From positions 3,431,001-3,495,000 of the forward strand of contig NZ_JAAMNH020000001.1 in assembly GCF_011065935.2 (NCBI RefSeq): 64,000 nucleotides of DNA, read 5' to 3'. The position numbers were made by a program, and so were the translations under genes. The stretch comes from Clostridium estertheticum. GTDB lineage: Bacteria; Bacillota; Clostridia; Clostridiales; Clostridiaceae. The notes below the pieces were generated by a model. That model saw only the letters and a list, made by a program, of their open reading frames with translations, made no database searches and had not been told where the DNA came from. Shown here one piece after another: positions 52,067-60,857 of the stretch; the first letter of the stretch is position 1, and each line of letters opens with the position of its first letter.

Positions 52067-53720
52067 ATTCAACGGAAGCAATAAAATAATATAGTGGCTG
52101 TTTTCCATTATAATGTTGAATGTCTATATTCGGATATTTGTTCTCTAAATCAGAAATAAATTCTTCTACTTCACTTGTTATACAATCCTCACCATAGAAA
52201 ATTGTAACAAGCTCACTATCCTCTGTGATCATACTATCTATAATATCGGAGCAAACCTTGTAAATATCTGTTCCAACTTCTTTAATTTTGTTCTCAACTA
52301 AACCTAGAATATTTCCTTGTTTTATTATATTACCATCAGATTCAGTATCTTTAACTGCATAGGTTACAGAAGCGGTTGCAACATTTTTAATTGCTTCTTT
52401 TAATGTATTTTCATTTTCTTCTACACTGACTTCTGCATTAAACATTGTTACGGCAGTTATTCCTTGAGGTATTGTTTTAGAAGGAATAACTATTACGTTT
52501 TTGTCTGTAAGTTCCACCGCCTGCAGCGCAGCCATAAGTATATTTTTATTATTAGGTAATACAAATATATTTTCAGCATTAATTTTATTGATACTATCTA
52601 ATATATCTTGTGTACTTGGATTCATAGTTTGACCGCCCTCAATTACAACGTCGACACCCAAATCCTGAAAAATATTTTTAATGCCCTCACCTAGTGCAAC
52701 GGATACAAATCCATATTTTTTTTCTTCAGCAGTATTTTCTTTTACCGTTCCCTCTGTTGCTTCCTCAGATAATTCCTCTTGAATGCCTAATAAATTTCTA
52801 TGTTGCTCTCTCATATTTTCTATTTTTATCTTAGAAAGTTCACCTAGTGTTACTGCTTTAGAAAGCACTAGCCCTGGATCATTGGTGTGTATATGAATTT
52901 TAAGAAATTCATCTTGGGTCACTACAACCATTGAATCTCCATGTTTTTCTAAGTAATTTTTTAATTCATTAGTATCAACGCTTTTAACAATAACCAATAA
53001 TTCAGTACAGTAACCATACTTTATGTTTACTGGCATATCTGCAGCTGCAGATGATATTGTTTCTGATTTACTAACTTGTTTATCTGATTTATTAATAGTA
53101 GCTTCCATATTGTTTTTTAAAGCTTCATACATTCCTTTAAACAATATTAGAAGCCCCATGCCACCTGCATCAACTACTTTTGCTTCTTTTAACGCTGGAA
53201 GCATATCTGGAGTTTTATCTAGCATAATTTGACTATGCTTGCAAACTTCTTCCATAAGTGCAACTAAGTTAGTTGCTTCGCTATTGACTGCACTTTCACC
53301 AGCAGCTTTAATTATAGTTAAAATAGTTCCTTCAGTAGGTCTCATAACAGCCTTATATGCAAAAGTTGCACCTTCTAAAATACTTTTAGCAAATTCTTCA
53401 GAAGTAACTTCCTCCTTACCTTCTAGGCCTTTTCCAATGCCTCTAAATATTTGTGATAGTATAACGCCTGAATTACCTCTTGCACCCATCAGCGCGCCTC
53501 TAGCTATCTTTTGCGATATCTCACCAATAGACGTAGTTGACATATTTTCAATTTCACACACTGCAGCCTTAAATGTCATTGACATATTAGTACCTGTATC
53601 TCCATCTGGAACTGGAAATACATTTAGTGAGTTTACATATTCTTTTTCATCTTCTAACCTATTTGACGCATTAATTACCATATTACGGAAATGTTGTCCG
53701 TTAATTTTTAAGTATTCCAA
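52065..53720 (-). CDS. fakA: DAK-domain fatty acid kinase catalytic subunit (FakA/YloV)
   Basis: FakA phosphorylates fatty acids bound to a FakB partner to make acyl-phosphate. The N-terminal DhaL-type nucleotide domain has NVFPVPDGDTGTNMSMT and RGALMGARGNSGVILSQ. A DegV-like C-terminal domain follows (residues ~340-551). No fakB is nearby. Acyl-phosphate is also the PlsX product, so both routes to phospholipid coexist here. Start is a TTG behind GGGGG. It follows asp23 by 13 bases, the normal arrangement. Confidence 0.93.
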   Translation of the reverse strand: MEYLKINGQHFRNMVINASNRLEDEKEYVNSLNVFPVPDGDTGTNMSMTFKAAVCEIENMSTTSIGEISQKIARGALMGARGNSGVILSQIFRGIGKGLEGKEEVTSEEFAKSILEGATFAYKAVMRPTEGTILTIIKAAGESAVNSEATNLVALMEEVCKHSQIMLDKTPDMLPALKEAKVVDAGGMGLLILFKGMYEALKNNMEATINKSDKQVSKSETISSAAADMPVNIKYGYCTELLVIVKSVDTNELKNYLEKHGDSMVVVTQDEFLKIHIHTNDPGLVLSKAVTLGELSKIKIENMREQHRNLLGIQEELSEEATEGTVKENTAEEKKYGFVSVALGEGIKNIFQDLGVDVVIEGGQTMNPSTQDILDSINKINAENIFVLPNNKNILMAALQAVELTDKNVIVIPSKTIPQGITAVTMFNAEVSVEENENTLKEAIKNVATASVTYAVKDTESDGNIIKQGNILGLVENKIKEVGTDIYKVCSDIIDSMITEDSELVTIFYGEDCITSEVEEFISDLENKYPNIDIQHYNGKQPLYYFIASVE

Positions 53721-53733
53721 TGTTGTTACCCCC

Positions 53734-54084
53734 TTAAACCCTTACACCTTGTACGTTTACTGTTATTGCTGCAACTTTTAGTCCTGTATAATTTTCAACA
53801 TTATATCTTATTTTTTGAATTATATTATTTGCAATTACAGAGATTTTCGTGCCATATTCAACTATTATATACAATTCAATAAATAGCTGATTTTCCTTAG
53901 AATGAATTTTAACGCCTTTATTTAACCCATCGCTCTTAATTAATTGCCAAAATCCATCCTTAGCATCTTTTAATGCCATGCCCACAACTCCATAACACTC
54001 CATTGTAGAAATGCCAACTATATTAGCTAACGACTCCTCTGAATAATATATAATACCATTCTCGTTCGTAATGTTACCTTTCAT
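53734..54084 (-). CDS. Asp23/Gls24 family envelope stress protein (YloU)
   Basis: A 116-residue member of the Asp23/DUF322 family, small proteins that cluster near the membrane and respond to envelope stress in some Firmicutes. SEESLANIVGISTMECYGVV and the C-terminal TGLKVAAITVNVQGV are typical. AGGAGGA precedes the ATG. It pairs with the DAK kinase downstream and is divergent from rpmB, as in Bacillus. Confidence 0.93.
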   Translation of the reverse strand: MKGNITNENGIIYYSEESLANIVGISTMECYGVVGMALKDAKDGFWQLIKSDGLNKGVKIHSKENQLFIELYIIVEYGTKISVIANNIIQKIRYNVENYTGLKVAAITVNVQGVRV

Positions 54085-54193
54085 TGTAATTCCTCCTTAT
54101 AACGCTATATAGATTATTTTATATTATAAAGCTAATTTATTCAAGAAAATTAATTATTTAATTACTTTAGTTACTAATAATTTTGTATTCTAC

Positions 54194-54223
54194 TTGCAAG
54201 AGTAGTAGTATCTATGTTACAAT
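54194..54223 (+). promoter_or_regulatory. Extended -10 promoter of rpmB
   Basis: Plus-strand TTGCAA and TACAAT separated by 18 bases, with TGT before the -10. It lies 58 bases before the TTG start. Confidence 0.7.
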
Positions 54224-54281
54224 AATGCGTGTTTCAATTGAGAAGATTTTTTTTCTTATTAGTCTTAAGGAGGTGTTTTCA

Positions 54282-54473
54282 TTGTCAAGAAAATGCGAAA
54301 TATGCGATAAAGGTGTTATTTCTGGTGTTCAATATAGTCACTCACACCGTCAATCAAAAAGGAAATGGGCTCCAAATATCCAAAAAGTTAAAGCTATAGT
54401 TAGCGGAACGCCTAAATCTATACATGTATGTACTAGATGTCTTCGTTCAGGTAAAGTACAACGAGCTATATAA
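54282..54473 (+). CDS. rpmB: 50S ribosomal protein L28 (zinc-binding form)
   Basis: The 63-residue protein starts at a TTG eight bases after AAGGAGG and reads MSRKCEICDKGVISG, then HSHRQSKRKWAPNIQKVKA. Cysteine pairs CEIC and CTRC form the zinc site. The open frame can be extended 33 codons upstream, but those codons contain the promoter and ribosome site and are not coding. It stands alone on the plus strand between minus-strand asp23 and spoVM. Confidence 0.97.
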   Translation: MSRKCEICDKGVISGVQYSHSHRQSKRKWAPNIQKVKAIVSGTPKSIHVCTRCLRSGKVQRAI

Positions 54474-54482
54474 TTAGGAAAT

Positions 54483-54516
54483 AAAAAATGCAGCTATGAA
54501 AGCTGCATTTTTTATT
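54483..54516. terminator. Bidirectional terminator between rpmB and spoVM
   Basis: A 13-bp stem (AAAAAATGCAGCT with its complement) with a 5-base loop. T-runs exist on both sides, so it serves rpmB and the minus-strand spoVM transcript. Confidence 0.92.
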
Positions 54517-54564
54517 TTAACTACTATAATTGAGAATATTAACCTCATTATGCGCATTTCTATG

Positions 54565-54633
54565 TTATTTTCTAAAGAAAAATTTGATTATTCGAGATAT
54601 AAACCTAGGTAATTTAATAGCCACAATATTCAT
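54565..54633 (-). CDS. spoVM: Stage V sporulation protein M (22 residues)
   Basis: A 22-residue amphipathic peptide. In Bacillus SpoVM recognises the curved forespore membrane and anchors the SpoIVA coat base. The translation starts MNIVAIKLPRFISRIIKFFF and ends RK. It has the hallmark IKLP(K/R)F with the critical proline at position 9 and a cationic helix after it. The Bacillus peptide is 26 residues, so this one is slightly shorter at the C-terminus. GGGGGGG precedes the ATG. The location between rpmB and thiN is exactly that of spoVM in Bacillus, which makes the call secure despite the size. Confidence 0.9.
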   Translation of the reverse strand: MNIVAIKLPRFISRIIKFFFRK

Positions 54634-54685
54634 CTCTATCCCCCCCTAATCATGAACTATATAGCACCTATCTATCATCATATCA

Positions 54686-54856
54686 CTAACAGTGATTGTT
54701 GTGATTCATTATAGTAAAGCCACAATAAACAATTCCTCCTCCCGCAGCAATCAGCCACCACCAAAACGGAACTATTACTACCGATATAATCCCTATACCT
54801 ACACACGCAAGGATTACTCCAAGCTGATTTCCTAAACTCTTATAATACTTTTTCAT
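54686..54856 (-). CDS. 56-residue two-helix membrane protein upstream of spoVM
   Basis: An ATG behind GGGAGGG opens a frame that starts MKKYYKSLGNQLGVILACVG. It has a hydrophobic segment (about 12-30), the turn PFWWW (30-34), a second Gly-rich hydrophobic segment and a polar end MNHNNHC. It lies 52 bases upstream of spoVM on the same strand, after the thiN terminator, so the two could be one transcript. I do not recognise a family. A CATATAAT string at 54889-54896 resembles a SigE -10, but the -35 is weak. Confidence 0.75.
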   Translation of the reverse strand: MKKYYKSLGNQLGVILACVGIGIISVVIVPFWWWLIAAGGGIVYCGFTIMNHNNHC

Positions 54857-54924
54857 AAGTTGTTACCCTCCCAAAGTATTCCAATATTATTATATGATTA
54901 ACCGTCCCTTATGTTGCAAAAATA

Positions 54925-54969
54925 AAAAACTATTTTTTTATTGAGGTTATCAATAAAAAAATAGTTTTT
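54925..54969 (-). terminator. Terminator after thiN
   Basis: A 20-bp perfect stem of A/T type (starting AAAAACTATTTTTTTATTGA) with a 5-base loop and further U-rich sequence. It lies ten bases after the thiN stop. Confidence 0.8.
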
Positions 54970-54978
54970 ATAGTGATA

Positions 54979-55614
54979 TTAATCTGATGATAATATTAAC
55001 ATTAGCGTTCCAGCTTTAAATTTAATTTCAACTTGCGGCACCGCAAATTCATTTGAAATAGTTATACTCTGTCCGACTTTTAAATTATAATTATTTAGTG
55101 GATATTTTGCGCCCTCTATGGTTAATCCAATTATTTCATCCCCATAAGATTGTACAGAGAATATCTGCCCCACACTGCCCTTTAACGATATTGATGTGTT
55201 AATTAACCTAACAACATTGTTCTCATCCTTTAAGTAGGCATTAACGCCGTTTTGCAAACAAATTTTAAGCATTCCAATGTTTCCGAGTAAATGATCAATT
55301 CTACTTCCGGTGCAACCGAGGAATACTATTTCATTTGGTTTCATGCATATAGCCTTTTGTGTTGCAATTTCAGTATCAGTAAAATCTTTTTCTGTAGGGT
55401 AGATATCGATAGTACATTTGCCTTTTTTAAAATAATCAAATGCCACTTTATCAATGGAGTCAAAATCTCCTACTAATAAATCTGGCTCTATATTATAATC
55501 ATATAGACAATTAGCCCCACTATCTGCTCCAATTAAAAATGTATCCTCAGTAATTTCCTTCAAGAGAAATTCTAGAGATGGAGGATTCCCCCCGGATATT
55601 ATTATGACCTTCAT
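54979..55614 (-). CDS. thiN: Thiamine pyrophosphokinase
   Basis: It converts thiamine and ATP to thiamine diphosphate. The 211-residue protein has ISGGNPPS, GADSGANCLYDYNIEPDLLV then GDFDSID, the TEKDFTDTEIA motif and GCTGSRIDH. One base separates it from rpe upstream. The rsgA-rpe-thiN order is conserved. No thiamine riboswitch is present. Confidence 0.96.
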   Translation of the reverse strand: MKVIIISGGNPPSLEFLLKEITEDTFLIGADSGANCLYDYNIEPDLLVGDFDSIDKVAFDYFKKGKCTIDIYPTEKDFTDTEIATQKAICMKPNEIVFLGCTGSRIDHLLGNIGMLKICLQNGVNAYLKDENNVVRLINTSISLKGSVGQIFSVQSYGDEIIGLTIEGAKYPLNNYNLKVGQSITISNEFAVPQVEIKFKAGTLMLILSSD

Positions 55615-55615
55615 A

Positions 55616-56266
55616 TTAAATACCGGCTCTTAATGATTTTATGTTTTTCTCAATTTCATCATTCGCAAATATAGCGGACCCAGCTACAATTACATTAGCC
55701 CCACTACTCACAACTTCTGAAATATTAACTCCATCAATGCCACCATCTACTTGAATCATCAGGTCTTTATTATATTTATCTGCAAGAGCTCTAACTTCTT
55801 TAATTTTACCTGAGCAGTATTTAATATACTTTTGCCCACCAAATCCAGGGTTTACGGACATAATAAGTACCATATCAAGATTACTTATTAAATGTTTAAT
55901 ACAGTCTACAGGTGTTGCAGGATTTAATGCAACTCCTGCTTTAATCCCAAAACTTTTTATGTAATTAATAGTTCTATCAATATGCCTATCAGCTTCATAA
56001 TGAACAGTTATAATGTCAGCTCCCGCGCCTGCAAAAGCTTCTACGTATCTAGATGGTTCTTCTATCATAAGATGCACATCAAATGGCAATTTTGTTAGTT
56101 GTCGTACACTCTTAATAATTGGAATACCAAAAGAAATGTTAGGCACGAACATACCATCCATTACGTCAATATGAATCATATCAGCACCATATGCGTCTAA
56201 CTGCTTAATATGTTCTCCTAGCCTTGAAAAATCCGCTGACAGTATGGATGGTGATATTTTTATCAT
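55616..56266 (-). CDS. rpe: Ribulose-phosphate 3-epimerase
   Basis: It interconverts ribulose 5-phosphate and xylulose 5-phosphate in the pentose phosphate pathway. The 216-residue TIM barrel starts ISPSILSADFSRLGE. It has HIDVMDGMFVPNISFG and MSVNPGFGGQKYI, then QVDGGI with the metal and catalytic residues. Its ATG overlaps the rsgA stop by four bases. Confidence 0.98.
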   Translation of the reverse strand: MIKISPSILSADFSRLGEHIKQLDAYGADMIHIDVMDGMFVPNISFGIPIIKSVRQLTKLPFDVHLMIEEPSRYVEAFAGAGADIITVHYEADRHIDRTINYIKSFGIKAGVALNPATPVDCIKHLISNLDMVLIMSVNPGFGGQKYIKYCSGKIKEVRALADKYNKDLMIQVDGGIDGVNISEVVSSGANVIVAGSAIFANDEIEKNIKSLRAGI

Positions 56267-57132
56267 TTTCTATTCCCCCTAGCAATAATTTCTTCTAATG
56301 TTTTTATATAAAATTTATACCTATCCCTGTAAATTTCATTATCTTCTACCGCTTCTTTAACTCTGCAGTTAGGTTCCTTATAATGCATGCAATTAGAAAA
56401 TCTACATCCATCTCTGTGCTTTTCAAATTCTGGAAAACAATGTTGTAATTGTTCTTTGTCGATGAAATCTAAACTTAAAGAGGAAAATCCTGGTGTATCT
56501 AGTAAAAATCCTTCTTCATATTCGATAAGTTCACTGTGCCTTGTAGTGTGCTTGCCCTTTTGGGATTTCTTGCTTATATCTCCGGTTATCATAGCTTCTC
56601 TTCCAACTATATTATTGAGTATAGTTGACTTTCCAACTCCAGAAGGCCCACAAAAAACACTAATATTATTTTTTATTTTTGTTTTAAGCTCGACTAGACC
56701 TTCACCCTCTTTTGCTTTTAAAAATACTATATCACATCCCACACTTCTTAATTCTTTTATAAGATCCTCATTAACTTCTTCAACTAAATCCAACTTATTT
56801 AAACAAAGGACTATCTTTAACTTATAAAATTCACAAAGCACTAGAAATTTATTGAGCAAATCCATATTTAAGTCAGGTTGTTTAAAAGCAAAAACTACAA
56901 AAGCTTGAGTAACATTAGCAACCACTGGGCGTATCATCTCATTATCTCTATCAAAGATTTTTTCAATTACGCCTTTGCTAGTGTCTACCTCCAGCATTAT
57001 TTCAACTTTGTCACCAATAACAGGGGAAAGTCCAGCATACCTGAACTTCCCTCTTGCCTTACATTCAATAACTTTATCTTCAACTTTTACAAAATATAAT
57101 CCGCCTATACCTTTTATGATTACTCCTTGCAT
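56263..57132 (-). CDS. rsgA: Small ribosomal subunit biogenesis GTPase RsgA
   Basis: A circularly permuted GTPase that checks 30S maturation. An N-terminal OB fold (1-65) precedes G4 CLNKLDLV and G1 CGPSGVGKSTILNN. G3 is DTPGFSSL. The C-terminal zinc region is CRFSNCMHYKEPNC. 289 residues is normal. GGAGGA precedes the ATG. It follows prkC, as in Bacillus. Confidence 0.97.
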   Translation of the reverse strand: MQGVIIKGIGGLYFVKVEDKVIECKARGKFRYAGLSPVIGDKVEIMLEVDTSKGVIEKIFDRDNEMIRPVVANVTQAFVVFAFKQPDLNMDLLNKFLVLCEFYKLKIVLCLNKLDLVEEVNEDLIKELRSVGCDIVFLKAKEGEGLVELKTKIKNNISVFCGPSGVGKSTILNNIVGREAMITGDISKKSQKGKHTTRHSELIEYEEGFLLDTPGFSSLSLDFIDKEQLQHCFPEFEKHRDGCRFSNCMHYKEPNCRVKEAVEDNEIYRDRYKFYIKTLEEIIARGNRK

Positions 57133-57183
57133 ATATCCTCCATGGTTTAACTTTAATTTAATATTTTCAAATATATTTAAATT

Positions 57184-59076
57184 TTATTGAGTAACTGGTG
57201 GTGTTACTGGAGGTGTTGCCGGCTTTGATGTTAGTGTAATAGTATCTCCAACATCGGCCTTACTCCCTGGCGCTTTATCTTGCTTATCAATGATATCTGC
57301 ATCATTACCATTAACCGATATAGTTATATCATATGATGTAGCATAATCTTTTGCTTCTTTAACTGTTTTACCTATAAACTTTGGAACCTCAAATTGCTCT
57401 TTTACAGGTTCTTTATAAGTATAATAACTATATCCCACTAAATTGCCTTGCTCCACTTTTGTAGTTGCTGCAATTGTTTGACTGAAAATTTTACCACCCT
57501 GTGATTTATCACTAGTTACTATTTCTTTTGTATTACCTACTTTTAAATTTGAACTTTGCAATGATCGTTGCGCCTCGTTTAGAGATAGTCCAGTTAAATC
57601 TGGCACCACTGTATATTTAATGCTTGCTCCCTTACTTATAACTAAATTTATTTTATCACCCTTTTGAACTGTGCTATCTACATTGGGATCCTGACTTATT
57701 ACTATACCACTAGCAATGGAATCACTGAACTCCTCTGAAACATTGCCTAATACCAAACCGTTTTGTTCAATCATAGCTTTAGCGGTAATTTTATCATATC
57801 CTTTAACATAAGGAACTGTGAAAGTCTCTAGCCCTTTACTCACCCTAACTCTTACTTCACCATTAGTTTTTATTTCTGTTCCTTCAGGAGGAAAACACTC
57901 TAGCACCGTACCTTTGGGTTTGTCATTATTTTCTTCTCCAATTTCCGTAAAAGTCAGATGCTTTCCTTCAACTAATGTTCTTGCTTCGCCTTTATCAAGC
58001 CCTAAAATTTTAGGCACAACTAGCTTCTCTACAGGCACTCCTTTACTATTACCGGCAAAAATACCTTTATATATTAAGCCTGCAATACTCAGTAGTACAA
58101 TTAATAAAATTACTGCAACAGATACTATTATCTTTGTTTTATTATTTTTTTTGTTTTCATTTTTTGAAACATCAGTTTTTTCATAATCAGCTGCATTTAC
58201 AGGTGCCATAACTCTAGTATATTCATTTTCATTATTATTTGATCTTATAGTATACTCACTATTCTTTTGTATCCTTTGTAAATCTAAAATCATTTCATTG
58301 GCAGTTTGATATCTTTTTATTGGTTCCTTCTCTATTGCTTTTAATATTAATTTATTTAGGTTTTCAGGAACATTGTCATTTATGTCCTTAGGAGGCACCA
58401 CTGGTTCTTGTATATGTTTTAAGGCTACGGATACAGGACTTTCTGCATCATAAGGAACTCTCCCTGTAACCATCTCATAAAGCACTATTCCGAAAGAATA
58501 AATATCCGTTCTGCAGTCTACAAAGCTCGCTTTAGCTTGTTCTGGTGAAAAATAATGAGCTGATCCCATTACTGTACTAGTATTAGTTATTGTTACAGAA
58601 CTAGAAGCTTTTGCTATGCCAAAATCCGTAACTTTAACGGTTCCATCTTCAGTCACTAATATATTATGCGGTTTTATGTCCCTATGTATAATGTTATTCT
58701 TATGAGCACATTCAAGTGCCTTTGCAATTTGGATACCATAATCTATTACCTGACTATTATTCATACTACCATTTTGAAGTATAATTTGCTTTAGTGTTTT
58801 ACCTTTTATATACTCCATTACAATGTAGTTAATGTCTCTTTCTTGTCCAACATCATAAATATTAACTATATAATTTGATGAAAGACTAGCTGCAGATGCA
58901 GCCTCTTTTTTAAACTTTTCCATGAAATCTATATTATTTGAGAATTCTTCTTTTAGTATTTTTACAGCAACATAACGATTAAGTAAATGACACTTAGCTT
59001 TATAAACTATTGCCATTCCGCCCTCTCCAATTTTTTCTAGGAGTTCATATCTACTCCCTAATATGGTTCCTATCAT
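57184..59076 (-). CDS. prkC: PASTA-domain Ser/Thr protein kinase PrkC
   Basis: A membrane kinase that senses peptidoglycan fragments and influences cell wall, germination and translation. The Hanks kinase domain (about 5-270) shows IGEGGMAIVYKAK, NIIHRDIKPHNILV, TDFGIAKA and GSAHYFSPEQA. One transmembrane helix follows near residue 325-345 (VSVAVILLIVLLSIAGLIYK). Four PASTA repeats are outside the cell (about 360-620). The C-terminus is Pro/Thr-rich. The ATG at 59076 has GGAG nine bases before; the frame opens at a TTG 18 bases further up. It overlaps prpC. Confidence 0.97.
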   Translation of the reverse strand: MIGTILGSRYELLEKIGEGGMAIVYKAKCHLLNRYVAVKILKEEFSNNIDFMEKFKKEAASAASLSSNYIVNIYDVGQERDINYIVMEYIKGKTLKQIILQNGSMNNSQVIDYGIQIAKALECAHKNNIIHRDIKPHNILVTEDGTVKVTDFGIAKASSSVTITNTSTVMGSAHYFSPEQAKASFVDCRTDIYSFGIVLYEMVTGRVPYDAESPVSVALKHIQEPVVPPKDINDNVPENLNKLILKAIEKEPIKRYQTANEMILDLQRIQKNSEYTIRSNNNENEYTRVMAPVNAADYEKTDVSKNENKKNNKTKIIVSVAVILLIVLLSIAGLIYKGIFAGNSKGVPVEKLVVPKILGLDKGEARTLVEGKHLTFTEIGEENNDKPKGTVLECFPPEGTEIKTNGEVRVRVSKGLETFTVPYVKGYDKITAKAMIEQNGLVLGNVSEEFSDSIASGIVISQDPNVDSTVQKGDKINLVISKGASIKYTVVPDLTGLSLNEAQRSLQSSNLKVGNTKEIVTSDKSQGGKIFSQTIAATTKVEQGNLVGYSYYTYKEPVKEQFEVPKFIGKTVKEAKDYATSYDITISVNGNDADIIDKQDKAPGSKADVGDTITLTSKPATPPVTPPVTQ

Positions 59077-59797
59077 CTCTGCACTCTCCTTCAAATACGA
59101 TAACTGATATGTTATCTCTTCCGCCCTTAGATTTGCTTAAATCCACTAACATTTTGCAGCTAGAATCATTGTCATTTTCCATAATAATATCATACATTTC
59201 TTCATAAGTCACATCATTAGTAAGCCCATCTGTACATAAAATACATTTAATTATACTATTCAAATCCACATCAAATAAATCAACTTCTACTTCCTCATTT
59301 GTTCCAAGTGCTCTTGTAATAATATTCTTATTTGGATGATTTCTAGCTTTTTCTTCAGTTATAGTCCCATTATCTAAAAGCTGTTGTACCAGTGAATGGT
59401 CTCTTGTGATTTTTAATAATTTTCTATTACTATCGATGACATAACAACTACTATCCCCTACATTTGCCACAACCATTTTATCTTGCTTTTTAAAACAAAT
59501 TGTTATAGTTGTACCCATGCCACTAAGGGCATCACTCTCACTTGCCATTTCATAAATTTTCTTATTCGCAGATTTTATTCCCTCAGAAAGCACTTCTTTT
59601 AAATCCATGCCATGCTGATTCTGCTTCACATATTCTAGTATAACCTTAATAGCAAGTTCACTTGCAACTTCTCCTGCATTGTGTCCTCCCATACCATCTG
59701 CTACAGCATAAATGTCAAAATCACTGCCTTCAAAATAACCTACAGAGTCTTCATTTGTTTTTCTAACATTTCCAACATCAGATAAAACCCCCAGCAT
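59051..59797 (-). CDS. prpC: PP2C-type Ser/Thr phosphatase PrpC (Stp)
   Basis: It removes phosphate from PrkC and its substrates. The 248-residue PPM-family protein has SDVGNVRKTNEDS, ADGMGGHNAGEVAS, VGDSSCYVI, TDGLTNDV and KGGRDNISVIV, giving all metal-binding aspartates. Its 3' end overlaps the prkC start by 26 bases, so the two are coupled. It follows rlmN by two bases. Confidence 0.97.
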   Translation of the reverse strand: MLGVLSDVGNVRKTNEDSVGYFEGSDFDIYAVADGMGGHNAGEVASELAIKVILEYVKQNQHGMDLKEVLSEGIKSANKKIYEMASESDALSGMGTTITICFKKQDKMVVANVGDSSCYVIDSNRKLLKITRDHSLVQQLLDNGTITEEKARNHPNKNIITRALGTNEEVEVDLFDVDLNSIIKCILCTDGLTNDVTYEEMYDIIMENDNDSSCKMLVDLSKSKGGRDNISVIVFEGECRDDRNHIRE

Positions 59798-59799
59798 TT

Positions 59800-60837
59800 C
59801 TACACCCCCTCATTTCCTTTAATATAGCTTCCTCTAAGTTGTCCACATGCTGCATTAATATCCAGGCCCATTTCACGCCTTATTGTTGTCTGAATATTAT
59901 TAGCTTCAAGTACACTCTTAAATTTAGAAACCGCATCATTTGAAGATCTTTTAAGTTCATTCTCTTGTATCTCATTAATTGGAATTAAATTAACATGACA
60001 TAACATGCCCGAAAGAAGCACACTTAACTTTTCCGCATCTAGCAAACTATCATTAAGATCCGCTACAAGAGCATATTCAAAAGTTACTCTTCTATTAGTT
60101 TTATTTATGTAGTACTTACATGCATCAATAATTTCTGCAATAGAATACTTATTTGCAATTGGCATGCTCTTCATTCTAATTTCATCAGTAGCTGCGTGAA
60201 GTGAAATAGCCAGGGTAGTTTGCAAATCAATATCTGCAAATTCTTTTATTTTTGGTACAATACCACAAGTAGAAATAGTTATATGTCTTTGACCAATATT
60301 AAGTCCATTTTCTGAATTAACAATGTCTAGAAATTTTATTACATTTTCAAAATTATCAAAGGGTTCCCCACTTCCCATTAGCACAACATTAGAAATTCTC
60401 TCACCAATTAGATTCTGTGATTTCATTATTTGAGACAACATTTCTCCTGGTGTTAGGTTTCTAATCATACCCCCAATAGTAGAAGCACAAAATTTACATC
60501 CCATCCTGCATCCAACTTGAGTGGAGATGCATATAGAATTTCCATGTTTATATTTCATAACAACGCACTCAATTAAATTACCATCATTTAGTTCAAAAAG
60601 ATATTTTCTTGTATCGTTTATTTTTGAAGTATATTCACATGCAAGTTCTGGTATTCCTATATAAAAATTACTTTCAAGCTTTTCTCTTGTACCTTGTGGA
60701 ATATTATTCATATCTTCAAATTTCCAAATCCCCTTATAAATCCAGTCTGACACTTGTTTAGCTCTAAATTCACTCTCGAAATTACTTTTCATCCATTGCT
60801 TTAGCTCTACTAAATTTAAGTCTAAAATATTTGTCAT
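59800..60837 (-). CDS. rlmN: Dual-specificity rRNA/tRNA methyltransferase RlmN
   Basis: This radical SAM enzyme makes m2A2503 in 23S rRNA and m2A37 in some tRNAs. The cluster motif is QVGCRMGCKFCAST, preceded by YKHGNSICIS. VLMGSGEPFDN and the C-terminal RREMGLDINAACGQLRG with the methyl-carrying cysteine are present. A GTG at 60846 is in frame, but AGGTG lies six bases before the ATG at 60837. 345 residues is normal. Confidence 0.97.
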   Translation of the reverse strand: MTNILDLNLVELKQWMKSNFESEFRAKQVSDWIYKGIWKFEDMNNIPQGTREKLESNFYIGIPELACEYTSKINDTRKYLFELNDGNLIECVVMKYKHGNSICISTQVGCRMGCKFCASTIGGMIRNLTPGEMLSQIMKSQNLIGERISNVVLMGSGEPFDNFENVIKFLDIVNSENGLNIGQRHITISTCGIVPKIKEFADIDLQTTLAISLHAATDEIRMKSMPIANKYSIAEIIDACKYYINKTNRRVTFEYALVADLNDSLLDAEKLSVLLSGMLCHVNLIPINEIQENELKRSSNDAVSKFKSVLEANNIQTTIRREMGLDINAACGQLRGSYIKGNEGV

Positions 60838-60857
60838 TATATACACCTACCACCATT

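Noticed and set aside
53239..53781. Plus-strand open frame of 180 codons opposite fakA
   Set aside because: It lies wholly antisense to the conserved DAK kinase and asp23 end, has no ribosome site and reads as a Ser/Leu/Ile-rich shadow typical of antisense frames in AT-rich DNA.
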